The notes under the pieces were generated by a model. It made no database searches, was not told where the DNA came from, and saw only the letters and a list, made by a program, of their open reading frames with translations. From contig JAJZDX010000005.1 of NCBI GenBank assembly GCA_021805865.1, forward strand, positions 1 through 64,000: a stretch of DNA of 64,000 nt, read 5' to 3'. The position numbers and the translations under genes were made by a program. The DNA is from Pseudomonadota bacterium. GTDB taxonomy: Bacteria; Pseudomonadota; Gammaproteobacteria; Steroidobacterales; Steroidobacteraceae. Of this stretch, positions 16,624 through 28,804 are shown piece by piece. The first letter of the stretch is position 1. Every line of letters begins with the position of its first letter.

Positions 16624-17520
16624 CTATCCTTTGCGATAGCGCAGGGTGTCGACGATCAGCGCAAAGGCAGGCGATGACTGTCGGCGGCTGGGAAAGTAGA
16701 GATGGTAACCCGGCCAGGGCGGGGACCACTCCTGGAGCACCCACACGAGTTGGCCCTTTGAAAGATAAGGCCGCGCGAGATCCTCCGGAATGTAGGCGAG
16801 GCCATACCCATCGAGGGCCGCATCGCGAACCTGGAAGATGCTGTTGAAGGTGAGTTGCCCATCGACGCGGACTTTCAGCTCTCGGCCGTCGCGCTCGAAA
16901 TCCCATGCCCATAAGCCGCCGTAGGTCGGCAAGCGCAGATTGATGCATGAGTGCGCCACCAGATCCTGTGGCGTCTTGGGGATTGCGTGTGTGGCGAAAT
17001 AAGACTTCGTGCCGACCACGGCGAAGCGAACGTCGGGGCTGATCCGGATCGACACCATGTCCTTGGCGACCTGCTCGCCCAGGCGCACGCCGGCGTCGTA
17101 CTGCTGAGCGGCAATATCGATCAGGCCGCCTTCGGCGTTGATCTCGAGCTTCACATCCGGATGTCGCGCCAGGACCCCGGCGAGCTTCGGCCACAGGATG
17201 GTCGTCGCGGAATGATCTCCGGCCGTGATGCGGATTGTTCCGGCGGGCTTGCGTCGAAGGTCATTGAGGGCTGCAAGCTCCGCCTCGACCTCCTCGAAAC
17301 GGGGGCCGACGGTGCGCAGGAGCCGCTCGCCCGCCTCGGTCGGTGAGACGCTGCGTGTCGTGCGCGTCAGCAGTCGAATGCCGAGCCGCTCCTCGAGCCC
17401 CCGCATCGAGTGACTCAGTGCCGAGGGGGAGACGCCAAGCTGTGCTGCGGCCCGGGTAAAGCTCCTGTTGCGGGCGACCGCCAGGAACGCCTGGAGGTCG
17501 TTGAAGTTCTCGCGCGCCAT
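16624..17520 (-). CDS. LysR-family transcriptional regulator
   Basis: 298 residues. The N-terminal winged HTH (residues 5-65) has SFTRAAAQLGVSPSALSHSM, and a periplasmic-binding-protein-like effector domain fills ~92-295. The sequence resembles the YafC/DmlR-like subgroup that controls neighbouring oxidoreductases. It is divergent from the Zn-alcohol dehydrogenase gene, with a dyad directly upstream of its own start, so it very likely controls itself and the ADH-AKR genes. The inducer is unknown. Confidence 0.93.
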   Translation of the reverse strand: MARENFNDLQAFLAVARNRSFTRAAAQLGVSPSALSHSMRGLEERLGIRLLTRTTRSVSPTEAGERLLRTVGPRFEEVEAELAALNDLRRKPAGTIRITAGDHSATTILWPKLAGVLARHPDVKLEINAEGGLIDIAAQQYDAGVRLGEQVAKDMVSIRISPDVRFAVVGTKSYFATHAIPKTPQDLVAHSCINLRLPTYGGLWAWDFERDGRELKVRVDGQLTFNSIFQVRDAALDGYGLAYIPEDLARPYLSKGQLVWVLQEWSPPWPGYHLYFPSRRQSSPAFALIVDTLRYRKG

Positions 17521-17523
17521 TCA

Positions 17524-17536
17524 TGAGAGTTTCTCA
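17524..17536. promoter_or_regulatory. Probable LysR operator (TGAGA-N3-TCTCA)
   Basis: The perfect dyad TGAGA GTT TCTCA lies 3 nt upstream of the lysR start codon and 86 nt from the divergent ADH start. It fits the T-N11-A pattern of LysR boxes. Its position over the lysR leader suggests autorepression. Binding is inferred. Confidence 0.55.
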
Positions 17537-17621
17537 CAATTCCATGCGAATTCCACCCACTAATCCTTTTGCCGCCGAGGCCGTACATTGGCTGCCGGCA
17601 ACGACACCGAGGTAGACCACC

Positions 17622-20786
<3,165 letters not shown>

Positions 20787-20991
20787 ACCCGATGCCTGCC
20801 AACGCCGCCGATGCTGGGCGGGTGATTTGATTTGATACCGCCCCCGACACCACCATTGCCATGGCGTGACGCCGTGCGCACAACGCCGGCCGCTTCACTC
20901 ACGGCCATCGCCCTCGGGGCTATCTCGATGGCATGGCTGTTGAGTGCATGGAGCGCGCAACCGACGAAAATCATCTAGCCGGGAGAAGTCG

Positions 20992-21315
20992 ATGAGTACC
21001 GAAGCAAAGACCCACGCTGGTCCTTACGCGGATATTGCCCCCGCGCTGAATGACTACACCCAGAACGTTCTGTTCGGGCGGGTGTGGGAAGGCGGCGCTC
21101 TTTCCAAGCGCGAAAGAAGCCTCATTACCGTGGCTGCGCTGGTGGCGTTGTACCGCACCAACGAGCTACCGTTCCATCTGAAATTTGCCCTTCAGAACGG
21201 AGTGACCCCCGAGGAACTCATCGAGCTCATCACGCACCTGGCGTTTTACGCAGGATGGCCTGCCGCCAATACCGCCGTCGAGATCGCCCGTAAGGTCTTT
21301 GGCCAAGTCGCTTGA
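20992..21315 (+). CDS. Carboxymuconolactone decarboxylase family protein
   Basis: 107 residues of the CMD/AhpD-like all-helical family. The core ERSLITVAALVALYRTNEL and ITHLAFYAGWPAANTAVEIA match CMD proteins that often travel with aldo/keto reductases and LysR regulators. The typical AhpD Cys-x-x-Cys pair is absent, so peroxidase chemistry is unlikely. A GGGAGAAG ribosome site precedes ATG 20992. The 205 bp upstream hold no full gene, only a short hydrophobic frame near 20873-20979 that may be a signal-peptide relic. Confidence 0.88.
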   Translation: MSTEAKTHAGPYADIAPALNDYTQNVLFGRVWEGGALSKRERSLITVAALVALYRTNELPFHLKFALQNGVTPEELIELITHLAFYAGWPAANTAVEIARKVFGQVA

Positions 21316-21381
21316 GTTCGTGATTTGTCCTGTCGCACGCCATCGTGAAGCTGTGGTCCAGAAAAAAACACAAAACAGAGG

Positions 21382-21520
21382 CTCGCCGATCGCGTTGCGA
21401 ACGGCATGATCGATGCTCTTCGCCATGGCGAGGAGTCCGTATCCGTTGCTTTCGAGGAGATCAGCTCGGGCCGGCGCGCGAGGAGTGCATGCGGCGGATT
21501 TGCGCGGCCCGGCGAACGGG
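21382..21520 (+). pseudogene. Decayed tautomerase (4-oxalocrotonate tautomerase-like)
   Basis: One frame reads LADRVANGMIDALRHGEESV followed by SVAFEEI, the classic middle of small tautomerases. Another frame then reads VHAADLRGPANG, where the family has VYxPDI. The N-terminal catalytic Pro region is missing and at least one frameshift separates the pieces. Tautomerases commonly follow CMD and AKR genes in such clusters, which supports the reading. Not functional. Confidence 0.5.
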
Positions 21521-22142
21521 AAAGCGTCCTCCGCCATCGGAGATTGCGCCGTGGACCTGGGTGGCAGTGAACAGTTGGTCGGGGGATTTTCGCCTGTGGG
21601 ACTTTGCGGGGACTCTGTGGCGCTCCGTAGTGCTTCGTCGTGACAGCCGCAGCGGGCGTTCCGCGGTGGCGGGTGAGAAAGTACCACGTAAAGCAAACGT
21701 AAGATTATGCTCTTCCTGACATGGAGGGGGAGGCGCGCTTGCGCCTCGTCCCATCGCGCCACTTTGTCCTTGCCGGCGAGGCCTGCGCGCGGTGTGGGTC
21801 CTTGACTCGGGCAAGCCCGCCTTCCGGCCGCTGAGCGGCGCCGGACGGTGTTGATCGCACCGTCCGGCGCCTGACCAACAGTCGCTACTGGAGGTGGTTG
21901 ACAATGGCGCATGCACAGTCTTTGCCGGTCTCAACGCGGGCACACGGCGCCGCGGCGCACGATTTCCGCCGGATATCGGCTCAAGGGCCGGCGATCACAC
22001 CGCTCACGGCGTCCCACGGACATCTTGGCCAAGAAGCTGAAACCACCCGGTCCCGCTTCGTCGCGGTCGGTGCTGATGCCGGCATGCGCATTCATGTGGA
22101 AAGAGGAATGCGCGGGCAGCCGGCAGGTCTCGATTTGCCACA
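21521..22142. other. Gap with one strong hairpin, no assignable gene
   Basis: About 620 bp between the tautomerase relic and tetR. Open frames occur on both strands, one with GGAGGT ahead of an ATG at 21904, but that frame runs into the opposite strand of tetR and shows no known domain. Apart from the hairpin at 21838-21870 nothing functional was recognised. Confidence 0.45.
21838..21870 (+). repeat. Perfect 13-bp inverted repeat
   Basis: Arms GCGCCGGACGGTG and CACCGTCCGGCGC enclose a 7-nt loop. No T-run follows on either strand. It could be a factor-independent pause or a remnant of a mobile element end. It lies ~20 nt upstream of a GGAGGT-ATG pair at 21890-21906. Confidence 0.6.
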
Positions 22143-22733
22143 TCAGGTTGGTTTTTCCGGCTGTGAGCCTGCGATGAGGATGTCTACCAGCCTCTTCGCG
22201 CTTTGCTGCCAGTCGGAACCGGAGCCAACAAGCGAAACGCCGATCATCGCTCGCAGCAGATCGGAGGCGTCCGCGTCCCGGCGTATATCGCCGCTCGCTT
22301 TCGCGCGCTGGACCAGTGACTGCATTGCGCCGTGTATCGAGCTGCGGGAGCTCTCATAGAGCCTCGAAGGGCCTCCTACGACGCTGTTGAGAGCGGGTGC
22401 GATGATGTGCTTTGCGGCAATGTAATCGACGAGCAACAGCATCCACGCGCGAAGAGCCTCGATCGGTGGCATCGCGGCCGCGAACCGGCCCTCCGCAGCG
22501 GCCAGCTTTTCCACGTCACTGCGATAAACCGCCTCGATGAGCGCGTCCCGCGTCGGGAAATGACGATATAGGGTTCCCGCTCCGACGCCGGCCTGCTTGG
22601 CAATCTCGTCCAGGCTGGCCTCGGCGCCGTGGCGGGTGAAGGCGGCCTTCGCGGTTTCGAGAATGCGCTCGCGGTTCCGCTGTGCGTCTCGGCGCGGCTT
22701 GCGCGGTGCGGCTTGTGCCGATCTCTTGATCAT
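22143..22733 (-). CDS. TetR-family transcriptional repressor
   Basis: 196 residues. The N-terminal TetR HTH (residues ~18-65) contains RILETAKAAF and AKQAGVGAGTLYRHFPTRDAL, and the C-terminal ligand domain resembles the SbtR-like group. It is divergent from two SDR genes. The 122-bp gap holds two copies of the same dyad (GGAGA-N3-TCTCC), so it most likely represses itself and the SDR genes until an unknown ligand binds. Confidence 0.93.
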   Translation of the reverse strand: MIKRSAQAAPRKPRRDAQRNRERILETAKAAFTRHGAEASLDEIAKQAGVGAGTLYRHFPTRDALIEAVYRSDVEKLAAAEGRFAAAMPPIEALRAWMLLLVDYIAAKHIIAPALNSVVGGPSRLYESSRSSIHGAMQSLVQRAKASGDIRRDADASDLLRAMIGVSLVGSGSDWQQSAKRLVDILIAGSQPEKPT

Positions 22734-22744
22734 GTACGAAACTC

Positions 22745-22794
22745 TTGTAAACGGAGAGCGTCTCCGTTAAGATCACATTTCGGAGATATTCTCC
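22745..22794 (+). promoter_or_regulatory. Divergent promoter with two TetR operators
   Basis: TTGTAA (22745-22750), 17 bp, then TAAGAT (22768-22773) form a sigma70-like promoter towards the SDR gene. Operator 1, AACGGAGA-GCG-TCTCCGTT at 22750-22768, fills the spacer. Operator 2, GGAGA-TAT-TCTCC at 22782-22794, covers the expected transcription start. Centres are 29 bp apart, close to three helical turns. Confidence 0.65.
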
Positions 22795-22855
22795 ACTTTA
22801 GTCGAGTCCATGACGGCTCGCAATTCAATCAGGCAGGACATCCCAGGAGATAGCC

Positions 22856-23743
22856 ATGCGTATTTTTGTGACCGGCGCGACCGGATTCATCGGTTCCGCC
22901 GTCGTGAGAGAGCTGATCGGCGCGGGCCATCAGGTCGTCGGATTGACCCGCTCGGATAGCGGCGCACAGGCCCTGGACGCTGCGGGGGCCGAGCCGCATC
23001 GAGGCGATCTGGAAGATCTGGAGAGCCTGCGCAGCGGAGCGGCCAAGTCCGATGCCGTCATTCATACCGCCTTCCGGCACGACTGGTCGAGGTTCGCGGA
23101 GAGCTGCGAGTGGGACAAGCGCGCAATCGAAACCATCGGCGCCGTCCTCGAGGGCTCCCGCCGTCCCTTCCTCGTGAGCGCCGGGGTGGGGGTGGCCGAG
23201 GGCCGCGCAGCCACCGAGGACGATCCGCCGTTTCCCGTGTCTGCCGCATTCCCCCGCGCATCGGAGGCGGCGGCGATGGCACTCGCCGCGCGCGGCGTTC
23301 ATGCCTCGGTGATGCGCCTGCCGCAGGTGCATGACACGGTGAAGCAGGGCCTGGTCACCTACCTGGTTCAGATCGCACGGGACAAGGGCGTATCGGCTTA
23401 CGTGGGCGATGGCGATAACCGCTGGCCCGCTGCGCATATTTCAGACGTAGCCCGTCTCTACCGGTTGGCGGTGGAACAAGGCTCGGCGGGAGCTAGATAT
23501 CACGCCGTTGCGGAAAACGGCGTGCCGGCCAAAGACATCGCCAAGGCTGTCGGCAGCGGGCTGAAGATACCTGTCATTTCCATAACGCCGGAACAGGCAA
23601 AAGAGCACTTCGGCTTCCTCGGATTCTTCGTAGGAAGAGACGGTCACGTATCCAGCGCAAAGACCCGGGTAAAGCTGGGCTGGAATCCAACCGGTTCTTC
23701 GCTGCTCGCCGATCTCGCAAACATGCGTTACACACAGGACTGA
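22856..23743 (+). CDS. NAD(P)-dependent extended SDR / epimerase-like oxidoreductase
   Basis: 295 residues. The N-terminal Rossmann fold has VTGATGFIGSAVV at residues 5-17. The family resembles atypical/extended SDRs annotated as NAD-dependent epimerases or YwnB/NmrA-like reductases. The usual YxxxK is not evident: the expected place near 130-140 reads FPRASEAAAMAL, so the catalytic Tyr and Lys seem to be missing. Substrate unknown. It is controlled by the divergent TetR operators and followed 40 nt later by a classical SDR. Confidence 0.88.
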   Translation: MRIFVTGATGFIGSAVVRELIGAGHQVVGLTRSDSGAQALDAAGAEPHRGDLEDLESLRSGAAKSDAVIHTAFRHDWSRFAESCEWDKRAIETIGAVLEGSRRPFLVSAGVGVAEGRAATEDDPPFPVSAAFPRASEAAAMALAARGVHASVMRLPQVHDTVKQGLVTYLVQIARDKGVSAYVGDGDNRWPAAHISDVARLYRLAVEQGSAGARYHAVAENGVPAKDIAKAVGSGLKIPVISITPEQAKEHFGFLGFFVGRDGHVSSAKTRVKLGWNPTGSSLLADLANMRYTQD

Positions 23744-23783
23744 ACCATTCACTGCACACGCTCAATACTCGAGAGGAATTGCT

Positions 23784-24671
23784 ATGAAGAAGACATGGCT
23801 CATCACGGGCGCTTCCCGCGGTTTCGGCCGCATCTGGGCGCGGGCCGCACTGGAGCGCGGCGATCAGGTGGCCGTTACCGCACGCAGATTGGCAGACGTG
23901 ACCGATTTCAGAGCGCGCTTCGGCGATGCGGCCCTGCCGCTTGCGCTTGACGTAACAAACGCAGAGCAGGTGCAGCAGGCGGTTCAGGAAGCCTATGCGC
24001 ACTTCGGCAGGATGGACGTACTCGTCAACAACGCCGGTACGAGCCTGTTCGCAGCTACGGAAGAGGCGAGCGACGAGCAGATCCGCGGCCTGTTCGACGC
24101 AAATTACCTTGGCATGGTCCGCGTCATCCGTGCAGCCCTGCCTCTGCTGCGCAAGCAGGGCTCGGGTCACATTCTCGGTGTCTCCAGCGGCCTCGGGATT
24201 ACCGCGTTGCCGCTCATCGGTTTCTACTGTGCCACGAAATGGGCCGTGGAAGCGCTGCATGAATCGCTGGCGCAGGAGGTGAAGGCATTCGGTATCAAGG
24301 TCACACTGGTTGAGCCGGGGGCCTATGCAACCGAATTCGGCAAGTCAGCACAACTCGCCGGGTCTCTCGAACCGTACACCGAGTTCCGAAAGGAATTTCT
24401 GGCGCGACTCGCCACCCTGGAACGCGGTGACCCGGAGGCGACGGCCGAGGCCGTCCTGAAACTGGTGGACACGAATGATCCGCCGTTACGACTCGGTCTG
24501 GGCAACTCGATTCTGCCCAGGGCGCGCGCCGCCTATGCAGAGCGCCTCGCGACGTGGGAAGCCTGGGAGGGCGTCATGAATGCTGCGATGGGCGAGCCGA
24601 AGAGGACCGTCGAACCGTGGGTTCAGCAGTTGATCCACGAAGCTACGGATCAGGCATCAAGAGGGGTCTGA
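23784..24671 (+). CDS. Classical short-chain dehydrogenase/reductase
   Basis: 295 residues. Cofactor site TGASRGFGR at ~8-16, NNAG near 83, catalytic Ser in VSSGLG near 135, and YCATK near 150 giving the Tyr-x3-Lys pair. A long C-terminal extension (~250-295) is typical of the SDR group that reduces aldehydes or ketones next to TetR regulators. AGAGGAATT precedes the ATG. It is probably co-transcribed with the preceding SDR. Confidence 0.92.
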   Translation: MKKTWLITGASRGFGRIWARAALERGDQVAVTARRLADVTDFRARFGDAALPLALDVTNAEQVQQAVQEAYAHFGRMDVLVNNAGTSLFAATEEASDEQIRGLFDANYLGMVRVIRAALPLLRKQGSGHILGVSSGLGITALPLIGFYCATKWAVEALHESLAQEVKAFGIKVTLVEPGAYATEFGKSAQLAGSLEPYTEFRKEFLARLATLERGDPEATAEAVLKLVDTNDPPLRLGLGNSILPRARAAYAERLATWEAWEGVMNAAMGEPKRTVEPWVQQLIHEATDQASRGV

Positions 24672-24710
24672 CTGGAGCATCGGGGAATTGCTGTTGGCGG
24701 GCAGGTCACC

Positions 24711-25118
24711 ATGGGAACCAGGTTCATGCTCCGCTCGAGCATCCCGCTGATCGTCGCCGCCGGCCTGAGTTTCGCCACGACGGCCAGTGCAGCCAACAGG
24801 TTGACGCCGGTGACCCTGAACGCCGACCCCGTGCTCACCACGGTCGTCGGTCGTACGAATTTCGGTGCGCCGATCACGGTGACTACGACAACGGCAACCG
24901 TCAGCTACGCCAACCTTGACCTGGCAGCTCGCGCGGGAGCCGCCGTACTCATCCAGCCGGTCAAGGCGACCGCATGGGCTGCCGGTGAGCGTCTTACCGC
25001 CAGGTCACCGACCAACCTGCCGCAGACGCTGGCCTGCGCACGCAAAGCCGTGATTGGCGCACTGAAAGAGGCCCGTCTGGCGGTCGCCGTGGCCGACGCG
25101 CTTGGCGGAAAAAGCTGA
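24711..25118 (+). CDS. UrcA-family secreted protein
   Basis: 135 residues with a signal peptide (LRSSIPLIVAAGLSFATTASA). The UrcA core follows: VSYANLDLAARAGAAVLIQ and a C-terminal CARKAVIGALKEARLAVA. UrcA proteins are short exported proteins of unknown function, abundant in Sphingomonads and Xanthomonadales relatives. The usual N-terminal disulfide partner seems absent; one Cys (in LACARKAV) remains. It follows the SDR by 39 nt and converges on the large BNR gene. Confidence 0.8.
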   Translation: MGTRFMLRSSIPLIVAAGLSFATTASAANRLTPVTLNADPVLTTVVGRTNFGAPITVTTTTATVSYANLDLAARAGAAVLIQPVKATAWAAGERLTARSPTNLPQTLACARKAVIGALKEARLAVAVADALGGKS

Positions 25119-25233
25119 GCCCCGGTGGCGCATCGGCCAAGAAAGATTCCGCGTCCCAAGTGCGCGTACATCGTCTAGACAGCTGACGCTGAAAACGGGT
25201 GCCCCGCTTCTTAGGCGGTGGCGGCCCGCCCGG

Positions 25234-28200
25234 TCAGAGCAAGCGCTCGCCGGCCGCGGTGGCGGCCCGAAGTCGGGCTTCACCCGTCTTCGCTTCGCCC
25301 TGCAGCTTGTGGAATGCGGCAATCTGCGCCGGATCCGGTGCCCGGTAGTCAAGCCCGATGCCCGATTGCAGATAAGCGAGGAAACTCCGCAAGCGCATGT
25401 TGTGCATCACGTCCCCCTCGCTCGAACGCACGTGACGCTGCACGACTCCGTGAACGGCGGCATGCAGCGCCTGGATCGCGGGGGCCGCCGCGGACGCATC
25501 GACCTCGTGCGCGGCGACTGCCTTGAGGAGACGCCGGCGCAGCAGGATAGCCGCATTGATATCCTGATCCAGCACATTCACGGTGTGGTGCAGGGCTAGC
25601 TGCAGCGCCAAATGCTGCTTCAGGATCGCCGGGGTCGTGTGCAGGCGAGGGTCGAGGTCCACTTGGAACGTCTGCTGGTAAGAGTGATCGCCATAGCGCA
25701 GAACGACCGTGTACCGGCCCGGATTGACCAGCGGCCCGATCGCCGCCCCCGTCATGCCGTCCGTGTATTCAGGCGGCTCCCACCCGATCACATTGGTGGC
25801 ACTTGCATAGCGCAGATTCCACTGGAAGCGGTTCATGCCCGGCGATATCGCGGTCAACTTTCTCTTGGCGATCCGCTCCGCCTGGGAGGGCAAAAGGTTG
25901 TCGCGGATCGTGGCGGGCAGCTTCTTTGTGTGCTTGGTCCTCAGATGCAGCGTGTAGTGCTGGATGCTGCTGCCCTGCGCGTCGAGAAATTCCAGGCTGA
26001 CGGGCGTCGCACCCCGGTAGTTCGCGGGGATATGGAAGAACACGGTGGCGCCAAAGGGCGGATTCTTGCCGACGCGCCCGCGACGTTCGGCCTCGCGGCT
26101 CTGGCCGTACGCCCGTGTCAGCCATGCCGTTTCGGGCGCGTACAAAGACACCGCGCCGGCCGCCGGCTGGACCTCATGCGACATCTGCTCGAGCAGCGCG
26201 AGGTTGTCGAGGATCCAGAACGAACGGCCGTGGGTCGCCGCCACCACTTCGCCTTCCCGGGTGGCGATGGCCAGGTCGCGCACCTGCGCGTGCGCGAGGT
26301 TGACGCCGAGAGGTGACCAGAGCGCCCCGCCGTCGAGACTGACGTATACCGTGTCTGCGGTGCCGAGGAACAGCAGCGAGGCGTCACCCGGATCCTGCTT
26401 CACCACGAACACGTACTGGTCGTCCGGCAGGCCATGGGTGAGAGCCGACCAATGTTTGCCGTAATCCGTCGTCTTGAAGACGTACGGCCGGTAGTCATCC
26501 CACATGTAGCGCGAGGCGGTCAGGTAGGCCGTGCCCGCCGCAACATGCGAGGGCTCTATGGAGGTGATGGTGGTCCATTCCCTCAATTGCGGCGGTGTCA
26601 CCAAGTGCCAATGCTTGCCGCCATCGGTGGTGACATGGACCAGGCCGTCCTGGGAGCCCGCCCAGATCACCTGCCCGTTCACGCGCGAGACCGCGAGGGC
26701 CGAGATATCCGGGAATACCTCGGCGCCGGTCTGATCCAGGTCGATCGGGCCGCCGGTCGGCCCCTCGGTCGCCGGATCATTGCGTGTCAGATCCGGGCTG
26801 ATCACCTTCCATGTGTCGCCGCCGTCAAAACTGACCATGACGTACTGGGAAGCGAGGAACAGCTCCTTCGGATTGTCCGGCGAGAAGAAGATCGGATGGG
26901 TCCAGCCGAAGCGGTACCTCATCCGCGCCGAATCCCCGCCGTCGCGGTAGATGGGCGAAGGGCTCACCGATTGGCGCACACCGGTCAGCCGGTTGTAGCG
27001 CTGCATGATCGTGTAGTAGTCGCTCCCGTAGGTCACATGGCGGCTCCCCGGCTTCGGGGCGACGAACGAGCTCTCGCCGAGCGCCACCGAATGCCACGCA
27101 GACACGGGTATCGCGCCGCCCGGCATCGCGCTCGGACCCTCGAAGGAGCCCTCGTCCTGCTGCGCGCCGAACACGTCGAACGGAAACTCGCTGTCGATCG
27201 CGACATGATAGAACTGGCCGGTCGGCTGGTTGTGCTCGGTGCTCCAGGTCTTGCCGCCGTCGGTCGACACCGTGGCGCCGCCGTCGTTGCCTTCCAGCAG
27301 AATCTTCGAATTGTTCGGGTTGATCCACACGATGTGATTGTCACCGTGGGGGGTGTGGAGCTCGGAGAAGACCTTGCCGCCGTCGCGCGAGACCCACAGC
27401 GCGTCCACGTTGGGGGCATACACGGTGTCGGGGTTCCTCGGGTCGGTGTAGATGGTCGTGTAATAGAAGGGGCGTTGACGCAGGCTCCAGCTGCGGTTCA
27501 CGCGCTTCCAGGTCCGGCCGCCGTTGGCGGACCGGAATACGCCGCCGTGCTTCGCCTCGATGATGGCATAGACGATGTTCGGATTGCTGGCGGCGATGGA
27601 GACGCCGATGCGGCCGAGGAGGCCGCGCGGCAAGCCGGGATTGCGCGAGATGTTGCTCCAGTGCGCGCCGCCGTCGGTGCTTCTGTACAGCCCGCTGGCC
27701 GGTCCGCCATCGATCAGCTTCCACGGCAGCCGCCGCGCCTGCCACATGGCCGCGTACAGCACCTGAGGGTTGCGCGGATCGATGACCACGTCGATGGCGC
27801 CCGTTTGGGCGTTGACGTACAGCACCTTGCGCCAGGTCTTGCCGCCGTCGGTGGATTTGAATACACCGCGCTCGGCATTCGGCTTGAATACGTGTCCCAT
27901 GGAGGCGATGTACACGACATCCGGATTCCGCGGATCGATGGCAATTGCGCTCGTGGTGCGGGTGTCGCGCAATCCGGCGTATTGCCAGGTCTTGCCCGCG
28001 TCCGTGGATTTGAATACACCGTCGCCGGTGACCATGTCTCCGCGGATGTCCGCCTCGCCGGTGCCGACATAGAGGACATCGGCATTTGAGGGAGCGACCG
28101 CGAGCGCCCCGACGCTGTCGCTTGCCGATTTCCACTTGTCGCGGGTGATGTTGTGCCAGCGGATACCGTAATCGGTGCTCTTCCACACTCCGCCGTCGAC

Positions 28201-28419
28201 GGCGCCCATATAGAAGAGATCCGGGTTGCCCGGCACGCCGGCTACCGCGACCACCCGCCCGCCGATGTATGGTCCGATACAGCGCCATGTGAGCTTGCCG
28301 TTCAGAAACCTCTGCAGCGGCGCCGCATGCGTCGTGAACGGCAGACTGAAGAGCGCCGCAAACGCCACTGCCAGGCGCCTGCCACGGATGAGCCGCGTAT
28401 CGGGACGGACGTTGGACAT
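25234..28419 (-). CDS. Large secreted BNR/sortilin-type beta-propeller protein (copy 1)
   Basis: 1,061 residues with a signal peptide (LAVAFAALFSLPFTTHA). Two beta-propeller blocks are built of BNR/VPS10-like repeats with the pattern KSTDGGKTW, e.g. VFKSTDAGKTW, VFKSTDGGKTW and LYRSTDGGAHW. A C-terminal region (~780-1061) begins with a fold containing SLYAPETAWLTR and MNRFQWNLRYA, and ends in helices. Similar proteins are annotated as glycosyl hydrolase or WD40/YVTN/BNR-like, but no catalytic residues are proven; the role is probably binding or hydrolysis of an extracellular polymer. A close paralog lies at 51003-54197. It is monocistronic on the minus strand. Confidence 0.88.
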   Translation of the reverse strand: MSNVRPDTRLIRGRRLAVAFAALFSLPFTTHAAPLQRFLNGKLTWRCIGPYIGGRVVAVAGVPGNPDLFYMGAVDGGVWKSTDYGIRWHNITRDKWKSASDSVGALAVAPSNADVLYVGTGEADIRGDMVTGDGVFKSTDAGKTWQYAGLRDTRTTSAIAIDPRNPDVVYIASMGHVFKPNAERGVFKSTDGGKTWRKVLYVNAQTGAIDVVIDPRNPQVLYAAMWQARRLPWKLIDGGPASGLYRSTDGGAHWSNISRNPGLPRGLLGRIGVSIAASNPNIVYAIIEAKHGGVFRSANGGRTWKRVNRSWSLRQRPFYYTTIYTDPRNPDTVYAPNVDALWVSRDGGKVFSELHTPHGDNHIVWINPNNSKILLEGNDGGATVSTDGGKTWSTEHNQPTGQFYHVAIDSEFPFDVFGAQQDEGSFEGPSAMPGGAIPVSAWHSVALGESSFVAPKPGSRHVTYGSDYYTIMQRYNRLTGVRQSVSPSPIYRDGGDSARMRYRFGWTHPIFFSPDNPKELFLASQYVMVSFDGGDTWKVISPDLTRNDPATEGPTGGPIDLDQTGAEVFPDISALAVSRVNGQVIWAGSQDGLVHVTTDGGKHWHLVTPPQLREWTTITSIEPSHVAAGTAYLTASRYMWDDYRPYVFKTTDYGKHWSALTHGLPDDQYVFVVKQDPGDASLLFLGTADTVYVSLDGGALWSPLGVNLAHAQVRDLAIATREGEVVAATHGRSFWILDNLALLEQMSHEVQPAAGAVSLYAPETAWLTRAYGQSREAERRGRVGKNPPFGATVFFHIPANYRGATPVSLEFLDAQGSSIQHYTLHLRTKHTKKLPATIRDNLLPSQAERIAKRKLTAISPGMNRFQWNLRYASATNVIGWEPPEYTDGMTGAAIGPLVNPGRYTVVLRYGDHSYQQTFQVDLDPRLHTTPAILKQHLALQLALHHTVNVLDQDINAAILLRRRLLKAVAAHEVDASAAAPAIQALHAAVHGVVQRHVRSSEGDVMHNMRLRSFLAYLQSGIGLDYRAPDPAQIAAFHKLQGEAKTGEARLRAATAAGERLL

Positions 28420-28804
28420 TCAAGCTCCCCTTCTCGTCGCTGGCGCACGGAACGCAGGACGATATGTATCGCGCGAGCTTAACCGAGGACGAATCAACGC
28501 TGCAACGAATGCCCTCGCCGTGAGAGTCGTGAAACACCTCGCCCGCGCCGCCCCTCGGCCGCGCGATCTGGAACGCGAGCGGGCATTTCCGCCGCAGCGC
28601 TCCGCATTGGCCGCGCTGCCGCCCGCGGCTCATCGGCGCCAAGAGTCGTGCAGGGGGGATGAGCAGGACCCTCTTGCCATACCGAAAGACTATGAGATCC
28701 CAGAATTCCATGCTGCTGAGGAATTCGTTGGCAGCGGCAGAGGCCGCTTCTGGAGCCGGCGCACCTGCCTTCCGGGCTCCAGTGCGCCTTGCGCTTGAAT
28801 TTCA
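28420..28804. other. Upstream region of the BNR gene, no gene seen
   Basis: 385 bp between the BNR start and the ClC remnant. It should hold the BNR promoter (minus strand). Frames on both strands show no recognisable domain. Confidence 0.45.

Noticed and set aside
21904-22359. Plus-strand frame with GGAGGT before an ATG
   Set aside because: No domain; it overlaps the end of the well-supported tetR gene.
26434-28089. 551-codon plus-strand frame inside BNR copy 1
   Set aside because: Antisense mirror of the repeats; no domain.
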